Shown here: in pieces, positions 53,791 through 63,394 of the stretch | How positions within the stretch are numbered: position 1 is the first letter of the stretch | How the letters are laid out: each line of letters begins with the position of its first letter | From: CAVSMC01 sp963798655 | GTDB taxonomy: Bacteria > Pseudomonadota > Gammaproteobacteria > Burkholderiales > Casimicrobiaceae | Reading direction: 5' to 3' | DNA length: 64,000 nt | NCBI GenBank assembly: GCA_963798655.1 | Contig: CAWCUH010000012.1 | Coordinates: forward strand, 124,001-188,000 | The notes under the pieces: model-generated | Told to the model about the DNA's origin: nothing | Seen by the model: the letters and a program-made list of their open reading frames with translations, nothing else | The model's database searches: none | Position numbers and translations under genes: made by a program

Positions 53791-54114
53791 TCACTCCACC
53801 GTGAGCATTCCCGTCATCGTCGGGTGCAGCGCGCAGTAATACGCGAACGTGCCGGGCTTGCGCGCGACGTAGCGCCACGACTTGCCGGCGGCGATCGCCT
53901 TCGAGTCGAACGCGCCGTCGCGCGCCGTCACCGTATGCGGGAACGGATCGTCGTTCGTCCAGATCACCGTGTCGCCGCGCTTCACGGTGATGTCGGCGGG
54001 CGAGAATGCGGTGCCGTCGATCGCGACCGCGCGCGTCGCCGCCGTGCCCGAAATCGACGACGCCATCGCGAGCGCGAGCAGCGCCGTCCGCGCTGCGAAG
54101 CGACGCGCGCTCAC
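53791..54114 (-). CDS. plastocyanin/azurin-like cupredoxin
   Basis: The 107-residue exported protein has a GTG start and signal ending GTAA. It carries a type 1 copper site: His in FPHTVTA and Cys, His and Met in YYCALHPTMTGM. It is a small periplasmic electron carrier. Its start overlaps the DUF4142 stop (GTGA), so the pair is coupled. Confidence 0.9.
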   Translation of the reverse strand: MSARRFAARTALLALAMASSISGTAATRAVAIDGTAFSPADITVKRGDTVIWTNDDPFPHTVTARDGAFDSKAIAAGKSWRYVARKPGTFAYYCALHPTMTGMLTVE

Positions 54115-54629
54115 TGGCCGAGCTTCGACTGGATCATCTTCGCGTGCTCGAGATGCGCGACGAACGCCGGACGCACCTTGACGAGCAGCGCCTTCAATTC
54201 GTCGTTCTTCGCGTCCGGGATCAGTGTCTTGTCGAGCGCGTCCAGCACGTTCTGGTGATACGTGACCTCGTGGTCGACGTACGCCTTGTCGAACGCGGCG
54301 CCTTTCAGCGTCTTCAGATGGGCGAGGTTCGCGACGCCGCCCTGCTTCAGGGTCCGGCTCGTCGGATTGTCCTCGGGCTTCACGCCGAGCTTCTTCACCA
54401 GAGCGGTCGCCTGCCTGTTGACGCCGCCGTGATCGGTCACCATCTGCTTGCCGAACGCCTTGACGTCGTTCGTCGAGGCTTTCGATTCGGCGAGCTTGCC
54501 GGCGTCGATGTCGACCTGGTTGGCCGTCACGACGATGTGAGCGATCTGCGCGTCGTTCGGACCGCCTTGCGCGAGCGCGCCCGCCGCGGCGAGCAGCGTC
54601 GTCGCGAGCAGCAGCGAAGCCATCTTCAT
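54111..54629 (-). CDS. DUF4142 family exported protein
   Basis: From ATG 54629 the 172-residue protein has a signal peptide (to ALAQ) and a four-helix ferritin-like DUF4142 domain: DAQIAHIVVTANQVDIDAGK, FGKQMVTDHGGVNRQA, and a final AFVAHLEHAKMIQ helix. His residues recur at helix positions (DHGGVN, DHEVTYHQ, HLEH) and could bind metal. Coupling to a copper protein suggests envelope redox or stress work. Confidence 0.88.
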   Translation of the reverse strand: MKMASLLLATTLLAAAGALAQGGPNDAQIAHIVVTANQVDIDAGKLAESKASTNDVKAFGKQMVTDHGGVNRQATALVKKLGVKPEDNPTSRTLKQGGVANLAHLKTLKGAAFDKAYVDHEVTYHQNVLDALDKTLIPDAKNDELKALLVKVRPAFVAHLEHAKMIQSKLGQ

Positions 54630-54723
54630 AGTCGTCTCCAATGAACGGTTCGCACGCCGGGCACCGCGCCCGGCGTTCACCGCAGCATTGGATGAAACGA
54701 GCGCGACGCCCGTTCTGCCGCGC

Positions 54724-55726
54724 TCAGTCGACCGTCGCGCCGGACGCCTTGACCGCCTCCGCCCACCGCGGCAAGTCGGTGCGAATGACGCCGGCGAATT
54801 GCTCGGCCGTGTGCGGCGGCGTCGGGTCCATGCCGAACTTCGCGAGCTGCTCCTTGAATTCCGGTGTCGCCTGGATCGCCTGCAGCGTCGCGTTCAACTT
54901 GTCGACGATCGGCCGCGGGGTTGCACCGGTGGTGACGATCCCTTGCCATGCCTGCCAGTCGAATCCCGGCACCGTGTTGGCGATCGGCGCGACGTCGGGC
55001 ATGAGCGCGCTCTGGCGTGCCGACGTCGCGCCGTATGCGCGCACCTTGCCGCTCTGCACGGCCGGGACGGCGGCCGTGAAGTCGGCGAACATGATCTGCA
55101 CCTTGCCGCTGTAGAGGTCGGGCAGCGCCTGCGGCGTGCCCTTGTACGGAACGTGCTCGATGTCGAGGCCGAGGCTTTTCTTCAGCGACTCCATGAACAG
55201 GTGATGCGGGCTGCCGTTGCCGACCGACGCGTAGAAATACTTGCCGGGATTGCGGCGGATCTCGGCGATCAGCTCCGGCAGCGTCCGCGGCGCAAAGCCG
55301 GCGTTGCCGATCAGGATGAAGTTGACGGCGCCGACCTGCGACACGGCGGCGAAATCGCGCAGCGGATCGATCGGCGCTTTCGTGTACAGCGCGGGGCTGA
55401 TGCCGAGCGTCGTCGATGTCGCCATCAGCAGCGTGTAGCCGTCCGCCGCCTGCTTCGCGACGAACTCGGCGCCGACGAGCGTACCGGCGCCCGGCTTGTT
55501 GTCGACGACGACCGGCTGCTTGAGCGCATCGGACAGCCGCTGCGCGATCGCGCGCGCGAGCAGATCGGTGAGCGCACCCGGCGGATAAGGGACGACGAGC
55601 TTCACCGGGCGGTTCGGGTACGTCGCCGCGTCCTGCGCGTGCGACAGCGGCACCGAAGCGACGATCGTCGGCGACGGCGAGCGTGCGCATGAGCGCGCGA
55701 CGCCGCGCGCGAAAACGGCTGTTCAC
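54724..55726 (-). CDS. Bug family substrate-binding protein (frameshifted at N-terminus)
   Basis: The body (54724-55653) is a Bordetella-uptake-gene type periplasmic binding protein of tripartite tricarboxylate transporters: YPNRPVKLVVPYPPGALTDL, VVVDNKPGAGTLVGAEFVA, FVPYKG-like EHVPYKGTPQALPDL. As it stands the frame lacks a full signal. Removing one base at 55669 links it to GTG 55726, preceded by AAGGGAG, giving RTLAVATIVASVPLSHAQ, a standard signal peptide. Bug proteins bind carboxylates; no TctAB permease is adjacent. Confidence 0.88.
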
Positions 55727-55806
55727 TCGGACGCTCCCTTCATGGCGATCGTTCGACGTTACCGGCGCGGCGTTCGCCGTGTCAAGCCGTCGCCAACCCG
55801 TGTATC

Positions 55807-56748
55807 GTGCGTGCCGTGACCGCCGTCGTCGCCATCGGCCGCAATGCATTTGTCGACCGCGTGCTCGAGCGGGTCGCCGAGGACGATGCGCGGATCGCCA
55901 TCCATCGCGAGTTCGCGGGCGCTCCGCTCGAGCGTATCGAGGCGGTGATATGCATGCGTGCGCCGACCGAGCCGCTGCCGCCGATGCCGCGCCTTCGCTT
56001 CGGGTTCGCGCCCGGCGCCGGCATCGACGGCCTCCTTGCGTGCCGCGGGCTGCCGAGCGGATTGCCGCTCGTGCGCGTCTGCGATCCGCAGCAGGCGCGG
56101 CGCATGGCGCAGTACGTTGCGACGATGGTGCTCGCCCAGTGGCGCGGCCTCGATACGCTGCGCAAGCGCCAGCGTGCGCGGCAATGGATCCGCGATCTGC
56201 CGGACGACGAAGCGCGCGCGCCGGTCGCGGTGCTCGGCTACGGCATGCTGGGGCGCGCGACGGCGCACGCGCTCGCCGCGCTCGGTTTTGCCGTCACCGC
56301 GTGGACGCGCTCGCCGCGCGCCGAGCACGCGCGCGATGTGGCGATCGCGTGCGGCGCGTCGGAGCTCGACCGCATGCTCGCGTCGAGCCGCTTCGTCGTC
56401 GTGCTGCTGCCGCTCGTCGACGAGACGCGCGGCCTGCTCGACGCGGCGCGCATCGCGCTGCTGCGACCCGACGCGTACCTGGTCAATGCGTCGCGGGCGG
56501 CGATCGTCGACGAGCCGGCACTTCTCGCTGCACTGGCCGACGGTCGCATCGCCGGTGCGGCGCTCGACGTGTTCGCGACCGAGCCGCTGCCCGCCGACAG
56601 TGCGTGGTGGAGCGCGCGAAACGTCACGTTGACACCGCACATCGCGGCGTTCCCGCGGGCCGAGTTCGTCGCCCGCGCATTCGTCGATACGCTGCGCGAC
56701 GCCCGCGCCGGTCGACCGCTCGCGAACGTCGCGGCGCTCGCTCGCTGA
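55807..56748 (+). CDS. ghrA: glyoxylate/hydroxypyruvate reductase A
   Basis: The 313-residue protein has a GTG start (55807, or 55816). It has the D-2-hydroxyacid dehydrogenase fold: NAD(P) site VAVLGYGMLGRATAHALAA, then WTRSPR, VVLLPLVDETRGLLDA, NASRAAIVDEPAL, DVFATEPLP and catalytic His in LTPHIAA. It reduces glyoxylate or hydroxypyruvate with NADPH. Divergent from the Bug gene. Confidence 0.88.
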   Translation: MRAVTAVVAIGRNAFVDRVLERVAEDDARIAIHREFAGAPLERIEAVICMRAPTEPLPPMPRLRFGFAPGAGIDGLLACRGLPSGLPLVRVCDPQQARRMAQYVATMVLAQWRGLDTLRKRQRARQWIRDLPDDEARAPVAVLGYGMLGRATAHALAALGFAVTAWTRSPRAEHARDVAIACGASELDRMLASSRFVVVLLPLVDETRGLLDAARIALLRPDAYLVNASRAAIVDEPALLAALADGRIAGAALDVFATEPLPADSAWWSARNVTLTPHIAAFPRAEFVARAFVDTLRDARAGRPLANVAALAR

Positions 56749-56768
56749 GCGTGCGCGCGGTGCGCAGC

Positions 56769-58043
56769 TCAGAGCTGCGACGCGAGCAGCGACGCGAAGA
56801 AGCCGAACGTGCGCTGGTACCAGGGCGTCGCGCGCCACGCCTCGTACGTGATGCGCTCGGACTGCGCGAGATCGCGCTCGAACTGCCGCACCTGCGAGGC
56901 GGCGAAGTCGCGGTCGTAGACGTTGAGGTTCGCCTCGTCGTTCAGCCGGAACGAGCGGTTGTCGAAATTCGTCGAGCCGACCGACACGACTTCGCCGTCG
57001 ACGACGAGGAGCTTCACGTGCAGCAGCGTCGGCTGGTATTCGAACATCTGCGCGCCGGCCGCAAGCAGCCCGCCCCAGTTCGACCGCGATGCGAAGCGCA
57101 CCCACTGCGTGTCCGTGACCGGACCTTGCACGAGCACGCGCACGCGCACGCCGCGATTCACCGCGTCGATCAGCGCCGAGACCGTGCCGTCGTCGGGCAC
57201 GAAATACGGCGTCTCGAGGTCGATCGTCCGCGATGCCGCCGTGACGGCCATCAGGTACATCAGGTGCATGCTCTCGCTGCCGCCATGCGGAGAGCTCATG
57301 AACATCTGCGCCCGCGAGTCGCCGGCTTGCGGCAGCGACGGAAAATACTCGGCACCGTGCAGCACCGCGCCGGTCACGCGCGTCCAGTTGTCGAGGAACG
57401 CCGCCTGCATCTGTGCGACGACCGGACCCTCGGCGCGAAAGTGCGCATCGCGCCAATGATCGGGATCCTGCGCGTGACCGAGCCACTTGTCGGCGATGCC
57501 GACGCCGCCGGTGAAGCCGACGCGCCCGTCGACGACGAGCAGCTTGCGGTGCGTGCGGTTGTTGATCCGCGACAGCTGGTACCACGCGAGCGCGTGATAC
57601 ATCCTCAACTCGACGCCGGCATCCTCCATTTCGCTGGTGAGCCGCGGGTCGATCTTCTGCGAGCCGACCCAGTCGAGCAGCACGTGCACGTGGACGCCGC
57701 TGCGCGCGCGCTCGGACAACGCATCCGCGAACGCCTTGCCGATCTCGCCCGACCAGTAGATGTACGACTCGAGCGTGATCGTGTGCCGCGCCGAGCGTAT
57801 GGCGTCGAGCATCGCCGGAAAGATCTCGTCGCCGTTTTGCAGCGCCTCGATGCGGTTGCCACCGAGGATCGTCGGCCCGAGCATCGCGCCCATGTCGCGG
57901 CGAAACTGATCGCTCTCCGCCGCGTCGATGCGAACGACGCGCGGATCGACCGACGGCTCCGCCGGGAACAGGTTCGAAACGACGAGCGTCGCGACGAGCG
58001 TCACGGTGACGCCCGCGATCGCCCACTTCCATCGTGTTTTCAT
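56769..58043 (-). CDS. phospholipase D family cardiolipin synthase
   Basis: The 424-residue protein from ATG 58043 has one N-terminal membrane anchor (about 7-27) and two HKD motifs: NRTHRKLLVVDGRVGFTGG and LLHVKLLVVDGEVVSVGSTN. This is the ClsB/ClsC-like arrangement that condenses phosphatidylglycerol to cardiolipin. Downstream of hppA, separated by a strong hairpin. Confidence 0.9.
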   Translation of the reverse strand: MKTRWKWAIAGVTVTLVATLVVSNLFPAEPSVDPRVVRIDAAESDQFRRDMGAMLGPTILGGNRIEALQNGDEIFPAMLDAIRSARHTITLESYIYWSGEIGKAFADALSERARSGVHVHVLLDWVGSQKIDPRLTSEMEDAGVELRMYHALAWYQLSRINNRTHRKLLVVDGRVGFTGGVGIADKWLGHAQDPDHWRDAHFRAEGPVVAQMQAAFLDNWTRVTGAVLHGAEYFPSLPQAGDSRAQMFMSSPHGGSESMHLMYLMAVTAASRTIDLETPYFVPDDGTVSALIDAVNRGVRVRVLVQGPVTDTQWVRFASRSNWGGLLAAGAQMFEYQPTLLHVKLLVVDGEVVSVGSTNFDNRSFRLNDEANLNVYDRDFAASQVRQFERDLAQSERITYEAWRATPWYQRTFGFFASLLASQL

Positions 58044-58142
58044 TCGAGCAGGTGCCGTTTGATCGCGCGCATGAGCGTGCGGCACCGTACATCGGCGGTC
58101 CACCGGCACGCGCCGCCAGCGCGTGTAGGGCCGGACCTACAG

Positions 58143-58175
58143 ACGCGGAGGGCCGGCACGGCCGGCCCTCCGCGT
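58143..58175. terminator. perfect 15-bp hairpin downstream of hppA
   Basis: Stem ACGCGGAGGGCCGGC (58143-58157) pairs perfectly with 58161-58175 across a 3-nt loop. There is no T-run, so it may be a weak terminator or a 3' stability hairpin between hppA and the cardiolipin synthase gene. Confidence 0.6.
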
Positions 58176-58191
58176 ACCGCGAGAAGAACGG

Positions 58192-60373
58192 CTACTTCTT
58201 CGGCGCTTCGGGCGTGGCGGGCGTCGCTGCCGGCGCCGTGGCCGCCGGCGCCATCGATCGCGGCCGGTGCGACCGCGCTTGCCGGGGGGGATGCCGACGA
58301 TGGTCCGTAAACGTTGCCGAGCAGCGGCACGATCATCAGCGCGACGATGTTGATGATCTTGATCAGCGGATTCACCGCCGGCCCGGCGGTGTCCTTGTAC
58401 GGATCGCCGACGGTGTCACCGGTGACGGCCGCCTTGTGCGCGTCGGAGCCCTTGCCGCCGTACTGCCCGTCCTCGATGTACTTCTTCGCGTTGTCCCACG
58501 CGCCGCCGCCGGTCGTCATCGAGATGGCGACGAACAGGCCGGTGATGATCGTGCCCATCAGAAGGCCGCCGAGCGCCTGCGGTCCGAGCAGCAATCCGAC
58601 GACGACGGGCACGAGCACCGGAAGCAGCGACGGAACGATCATCTCCTTGATCGCCGCCTTGGTCAGCATGTCGACGGCGACGCCGTATTCCGGCTTGGCC
58701 GTGCCTTCCATGATGCCCTTGATCTCGCGGAACTGACGGCGCACCTCGACGACGACCGCTCCCGCCGCGCGCCCGACCGCTTCCATCGCCATCGCGCCGA
58801 ACAGATACGGAATCAAGCCGCCGAGGAACAATCCGACGATGACCTTGTAGTTGGAAAGATCGAACGACACGCCGATGCGCTCGGTTTCGAGCGCGTGCGT
58901 GTAGTCGGCGAACAGCACGAGCGCCGCGAGCCCGGCCGATCCGATCGCGTAGCCCTTCGTGACCGCCTTCGTCGTGTTGCCGACCGCGTCGAGCGGATCG
59001 GTGATCGCGCGCACCGAGTCGGGCAGCTTCGCCATCTCGGCGATGCCCCCGGCGTTGTCGGTGATCGGACCGTACGCATCGAGTGCGACGATGATGCCGG
59101 CCATCGACAGCATCGACGTCGCCGCGATCGCGATGCCGTACAGCCCCGCGAGCACGTACGACGCCCAGATCGCGATGCACACCGAGATCACCGGCAGCGC
59201 GGTCGCCTTCATCGACACGCCGATGCCGGCGATGATGTTCGTCGCGTGGCCCGTCGTCGACGCCTGCGCGACGTGGCGCACCGGCGCGTACTCGGTCGCC
59301 GTGTAGTACTCGGTGATCACGACCATCGCCGCGGTCAGCGCGAGCCCGATCAGCGACGCGCCGAAGAGGCGCAGCGGCGTGATGTCCGGATACGCGGCGC
59401 CCACGCCGCTCATCATGTACGTGGTGATGAACCAGAACGCGATCGCCGACAGGATCGCCGCGACGATGAGCCCGCGGTAGAGCGCGTTCATGATCTTGCC
59501 GCCCGGCGTCGCCTTGACGAAGTACGTGCCGATGATCGACGCGATGATCGACGCCCCGCCGAGCACCAGCGGATACGTCACCGCGCGCTCCGCGTACGAC
59601 GGCATCAGCAGCGCCCCGAGCAGCATCGTCGCGACGATCGTCACCGCGTAAGTCTCGAACAGGTCGGCGGCCATGCCCGCGCAGTCGCCGACGTTGTCGC
59701 CAACGTTGTCGGCGATCACCGCAGGATTGCGCGGGTCGTCTTCGGGAATCCCGGCCTCGACCTTGCCGACGAGGTCGGCGCCGACGTCGGCGCCCTTGGT
59801 GAAGATGCCGCCGCCCAGACGCGCGAAGATCGAGATCAGCGAGCCGCCGAACGCGAGTCCGACGAGCGGCTGGATCGCGTGGTGCAGCCCTTCGCCCATC
59901 AGGTTCGGCGCGTACTCCGCGGCACCGATCAGGAAGCCGTAGAACCCCGCCACGCCGAGCAGCCCCAGGCCGACGACCAGCATGCCGGTGATCGCACCGC
60001 CGCGAAACGCGATCGAGAGCGCCTCGTTCAAGCCGGTGCGCGCCGCTTCCGCCGTGCGCACGTTCGAGCGTACCGACACGTTCATGCCGATGTAGCCGGC
60101 GAGTCCGGAAAGGATCGCGCCGACGAGGAAACCACCCGCGGTGGCGCCGCCGAGCGCCCACCAGATGACGACGAACAGCACGATGCCGACGATTGCGATC
60201 GTCGCGTACTGGCGATTGAGATAGGCCTGCGCGCCGGCCTGAATCGCGGCGGCGATCTCGCGCATTCGCTCGTTGCCGGCCGGCTTCGCCATGATCCAGC
60301 CGATCGACGTGATGCCGTAGACGACGGCGAGGATCGCGCAGACGAGCGCGACGATGAGTGCGATGGAAAACAT
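58192..60373 (-). CDS. hppA: membrane-bound H+-translocating pyrophosphatase (C-terminal frameshift)
   Basis: This integral protein with about 16 membrane segments has the pyrophosphatase core DVGADLVGKVEAGIPEDDPR, then NPAVIADNVGDNVGDCAGMA, and the C-terminal DTVGDPYKDTAGPAVNP. GNTTKAVTKG (near residue 467) has Lys where K+-dependent enzymes have Ala, so a K+-independent proton pump is expected. After VAPAAID the frame breaks. Removing one G at 58251-58252 gives an Ala/Pro-rich tail ending TPEAPKK at TAG 58192-58194, instead of reading through into the cls gene. Length about 726 residues. Confidence 0.92.
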
Positions 60374-60518
60374 GCGGACTCTCCCTGACCCAGGTGGCTC
60401 GAAATCGACGCGGCGAGGCGGCCTTGGCCTTGTTACTGCGGCCTTCGTGCGGGCGATGCCTGAGGGGGCTCAGGCCTGGCACTCGCTCGCCGCCGGCATG
60501 CAACAGCCGGCAAACACG

Positions 60519-61118
60519 CTATTTTGCCAGTGCGCGATCCAAAAAGTCGAGCCGATCCTGACCCCAGAACGCCTCGCCGCGATGGACGTACCAGGGCACG
60601 CCGAACACCTGCGCGTCGATGGCCTTCTGCGTGAACGCCTCGTATTGCGCGGCCACGTCGGGCTGCGCGGCGCGCGCGGCGAGCGCCTCGGCGTCGAGGC
60701 CGAGTGGCTGCGCGAGCGCAGCGAGCGTCGATGGATCGGCGATGTCGCGCTCTTCCGCCCAGCGCGCACGCATGATCGCGCCGGCGAGCTCGAACGCGGC
60801 GCGCGGATCGCGCTCGCGCGCCGCGAGCACCCACTTCGAGCCGAGATCGGCGCCGGACGAGCCGAATTTCGGCTGCGCGTTGAGCGGCATGCCGAGGAAA
60901 TCGCGCCATCGCGCAAGCTCGACCAGCCGATACGCCTGCCGCTGCGGCGCGCGCTTCGCGAGCGGCAGGCCGCCCGAAACCGCGAAGACCTTTCCGATGT
61001 CGACGGGCATCATTTCGACTTGCGCATCATGCTTCGCGGCAACCGCGCCGAAGCGCGAATGCCCGAAGTACGACCACGGCGAAACGAGCGAGACGTAGTA
61101 GTCGATGGTCTTGGTCAT
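60519..61118 (-). CDS. 2-hydroxychromene-2-carboxylate isomerase (DsbA-like)
   Basis: The 199-residue thioredoxin-fold protein has SLVSPWSYFGHSRF, which carries the catalytic Ser used to activate glutathione in HCCA isomerases, DLGSKWVL, and VFGVPWYVHRGEAFWGQDRL. Members act in naphthalene catabolism or as general GSH-dependent isomerases. It sits between hppA and the phosphofructokinase gene on the same strand, but 97 bp from the latter with a repeat in between. Confidence 0.88.
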   Translation of the reverse strand: MTKTIDYYVSLVSPWSYFGHSRFGAVAAKHDAQVEMMPVDIGKVFAVSGGLPLAKRAPQRQAYRLVELARWRDFLGMPLNAQPKFGSSGADLGSKWVLAARERDPRAAFELAGAIMRARWAEERDIADPSTLAALAQPLGLDAEALAARAAQPDVAAQYEAFTQKAIDAQVFGVPWYVHRGEAFWGQDRLDFLDRALAK

Positions 61119-61135
61119 GTGCGATACCTCCACGT

Positions 61136-61213
61136 GAATCGTCGTCCCGCGAACAGCGGAGACGCGGCGACTTCCGTCGCAACGACACTGGGGTCCCGCG
61201 TTCGCGGGAAGGG
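61136..61213. repeat. REP-like repeat, second copy
   Basis: CGTCGTCCCGCGAACAGCGG (61140-61159) and, 30 bp on, GGGTCCCGCGTTCGCGGGAA (61191-61210) resemble the inverted units at 16564-16638. The latter forms a TCCCGC/GCGGGA hairpin. Confidence 0.6.
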
Positions 61214-61217
61214 CGCG

Positions 61218-62489
61218 CTAAATCTTGAACTCGGTCGTGAGCCGCTTCGCCACCGCCACGTTCTTCAGCCGCACATAGCGCGGCAGGCCGTCCTTGAACG
61301 GCGGCGGCGCCTCGCCCTTCATCAGCGGTGCGAGATAGGCGCGCGCGCGGGCCGTGATGCCGTAGCCGTCGCGGGCGATGAAATCGGACGGCAGCTTCTT
61401 CTCGACGTTCGCGACCTTGTCGAGCGACGCCTCGGTGATCTTCCAGCGATACGGCTTGTCGGACACGCGCGTGATCGCCGGCATCACGGCGTTGCGGCCG
61501 GCGAGCGCCATCTCGACGGCGGCGCGGCCGACCTCGAAGCTCTGCTCGAGATCGGTCTTCGATGCGAGATGGCGCGCGGCACGCTGCAGGTAGTCGGCGA
61601 CCGCCCAGTGGTACTTGTAGCCGAGCTTGTCCTTGACGATCGACGCGATCATCGGGCCGACGCCGCCGAGTTGCGCGTGACCGAACGCGTCGCGGGTGCC
61701 GGCTTCGGCGAGAAGATTGCCCTGCGCATCGGACAGCCCTTCCGAGACGCCGACGCAGCAGTAGCCGAACTGCTTCGTCTTCGCATCGACCGCGGCGAGG
61801 AACTTCGCCTCGTCGAATGGAATTTCGGGAAACAGCAGCACGAGCGGGATCGGCGTGTCGGCGTCGTCCGCCATGCCGACCGCGGCGGTGATCCAGCCGG
61901 CGTGACGTCCCATCACCTCGAGCACGAACACCTTCGTCGACGTCTTCGCCATCGATGCGACGTCGAACGCCGCCTCGCGCATCGACGTCGCCACGTATTT
62001 CGCCACCGAGCCGAAGCCGGGCGAGTTGTCGGTGATCGGCAGGTCGTTGTCGACGGTCTTCGGCACGTGCACGGCGATCAGCGGATAGCCGAGCCGCTCC
62101 GCCATCTGCGACACCTTGAGGCACGTGTCGGCCGAGTCGTTGCCGCCGTTGTAGAAGAAGTAGCCGATGTCGTGCGCGCGGAACACGTCGAGCAGCCGCT
62201 CGTACTGCGCACGGTCCTGGTCGAGTCCCTTGAGCTTGTATCGGCACGAGCCGAAGGCGCCCGCCGGCGTGTACTTCAGCGCAACGATCGAGCGCAGCGG
62301 CTCCTTGCTGGTATCGATCAGGTCCTCGGTGAGCGCGCCGATGATGCCGTTGCGCCCGGCGTACACCTTGCCGATGCGCGAGCGGTTGCGGCGCGCCGTC
62401 TGGATAACGCCGGCGGCGCTTGCGTTGATCACCGCCGTGACGCCACCGGATTGCGCGTAGAACGCGTTGCGGGGAGCAGCTTTTTTCAT
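61218..62489 (-). CDS. pfp: 6-phosphofructokinase, PPi-type
   Basis: The 423-residue protein has phosphofructokinase motifs FYNGGNDSADTCLK (112-125), VPKTVDNDLP (142-151) and VMGRHAGWI (192-200). GGNDS in place of the GGDGS of ATP enzymes, and the larger size, indicate the pyrophosphate-dependent type, which works reversibly. It lies near the H+-pyrophosphatase on the same strand; both use PPi, as in several methylotrophs where the genes are clustered. Confidence 0.85.
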   Translation of the reverse strand: MKKAAPRNAFYAQSGGVTAVINASAAGVIQTARRNRSRIGKVYAGRNGIIGALTEDLIDTSKEPLRSIVALKYTPAGAFGSCRYKLKGLDQDRAQYERLLDVFRAHDIGYFFYNGGNDSADTCLKVSQMAERLGYPLIAVHVPKTVDNDLPITDNSPGFGSVAKYVATSMREAAFDVASMAKTSTKVFVLEVMGRHAGWITAAVGMADDADTPIPLVLLFPEIPFDEAKFLAAVDAKTKQFGYCCVGVSEGLSDAQGNLLAEAGTRDAFGHAQLGGVGPMIASIVKDKLGYKYHWAVADYLQRAARHLASKTDLEQSFEVGRAAVEMALAGRNAVMPAITRVSDKPYRWKITEASLDKVANVEKKLPSDFIARDGYGITARARAYLAPLMKGEAPPPFKDGLPRYVRLKNVAVAKRLTTEFKI

Positions 62490-62523
62490 GGCATGTCGTC
62501 CGGGTGCGAAGAGGTCATGGCGC

Positions 62524-63327
62524 TCACGCGCCGATCAGGCGGTCGACGCTCGCGACGAAGCGCGACAGCGTTTCCGGCCGGCAGAGCCGCGCCGCTTCGC
62601 GGGCATCGGACAGCAGGTCGTCGTCGAGCGGAACGTTGGTCACCGGCAGCTTGCGGTGCGGCAGCGGCGTCGCGAGGCGGCCGGCGAACTTGCGCTCGAA
62701 TCGCTGCCGCTGCTCGTCCCATTTGTCGTCGTAGCGGCCCTGCGAGTGATGTACGAGCACGATGTCGCGGCAGATCGCGAGCCGGTAGCCGGCGAGGTAC
62801 GCGCGAAAGCTGAAGTCGAGATCGTACAGGTGGAAGTGGTCGAACGTCTGCTCGTCGAAGCGCAGCGCGCGCGCGACCTCGGCGCGCGCCGCAATGAACA
62901 CGCCGTCGAGGCCCTGCGCGCCCGGCACGACCAGCGGGCTGCCGCCGCCGACGAGCATCACCGGCTTCGCCGTCTCCGGGTGCGGCGTCACCAGCAGCAT
63001 GAAGTCGAACGGATGGCCGGCGAAGTACCAGGCGCCGCCGACGACCCTCGTCGTGCCGGCGATGCCGATCACGTCGTACGACGCGAGATGCTGCCGCACG
63101 CGCTCGGCGAAATCCGGCGACACGATGTCGATGTCGTCGTGCGAGAAGATCAGCAGATCGCCGTGCGCGCGATCGATGCCGCGGTTGTAGCCCTCGGCGA
63201 GCGAGCGGGCATCATGAATGCCGACGATCTCGTGCTCGATGGCGTCGAGCGCCCGGTGGTAGCTCGCGCTCGCCTGCGCGAACTTCCTCGCGTCGATGCT
63301 GCATATCACGATGGAGACGCGCGTCAC
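62524..63327 (-). CDS. glycosyltransferase (Glyco_tranf_2_5 type)
   Basis: The 267-residue protein from GTG 63327 has VSIVICSIDARKFAQASASY, YNRGIDRAHGDLLIFSHDDI (metal-binding DD), FVFI-like GLDGVFIAAR and FHLYDLDFSFRAYLAGYR. This is the STREFT-type GT-A domain linked to surface glycan or glycoprotein modification. A long upstream frame is Arg/Ser-rich and is not used. Confidence 0.82.
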   Translation of the reverse strand: MTRVSIVICSIDARKFAQASASYHRALDAIEHEIVGIHDARSLAEGYNRGIDRAHGDLLIFSHDDIDIVSPDFAERVRQHLASYDVIGIAGTTRVVGGAWYFAGHPFDFMLLVTPHPETAKPVMLVGGGSPLVVPGAQGLDGVFIAARAEVARALRFDEQTFDHFHLYDLDFSFRAYLAGYRLAICRDIVLVHHSQGRYDDKWDEQRQRFERKFAGRLATPLPHRKLPVTNVPLDDDLLSDAREAARLCRPETLSRFVASVDRLIGA

Positions 63328-63394
63328 GGCCTCGGCCTCCGCGCCGCCAGACTGATTGCCATGCCGAGCCGTCGTCCCGGCCACTGCTCGCCGT

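Noticed and set aside
58034..60388. 784-codon frame antisense to hppA
   Set aside because: The product is almost wholly Arg, Asp, His and Ala; hppA on the opposite strand has strong family motifs.
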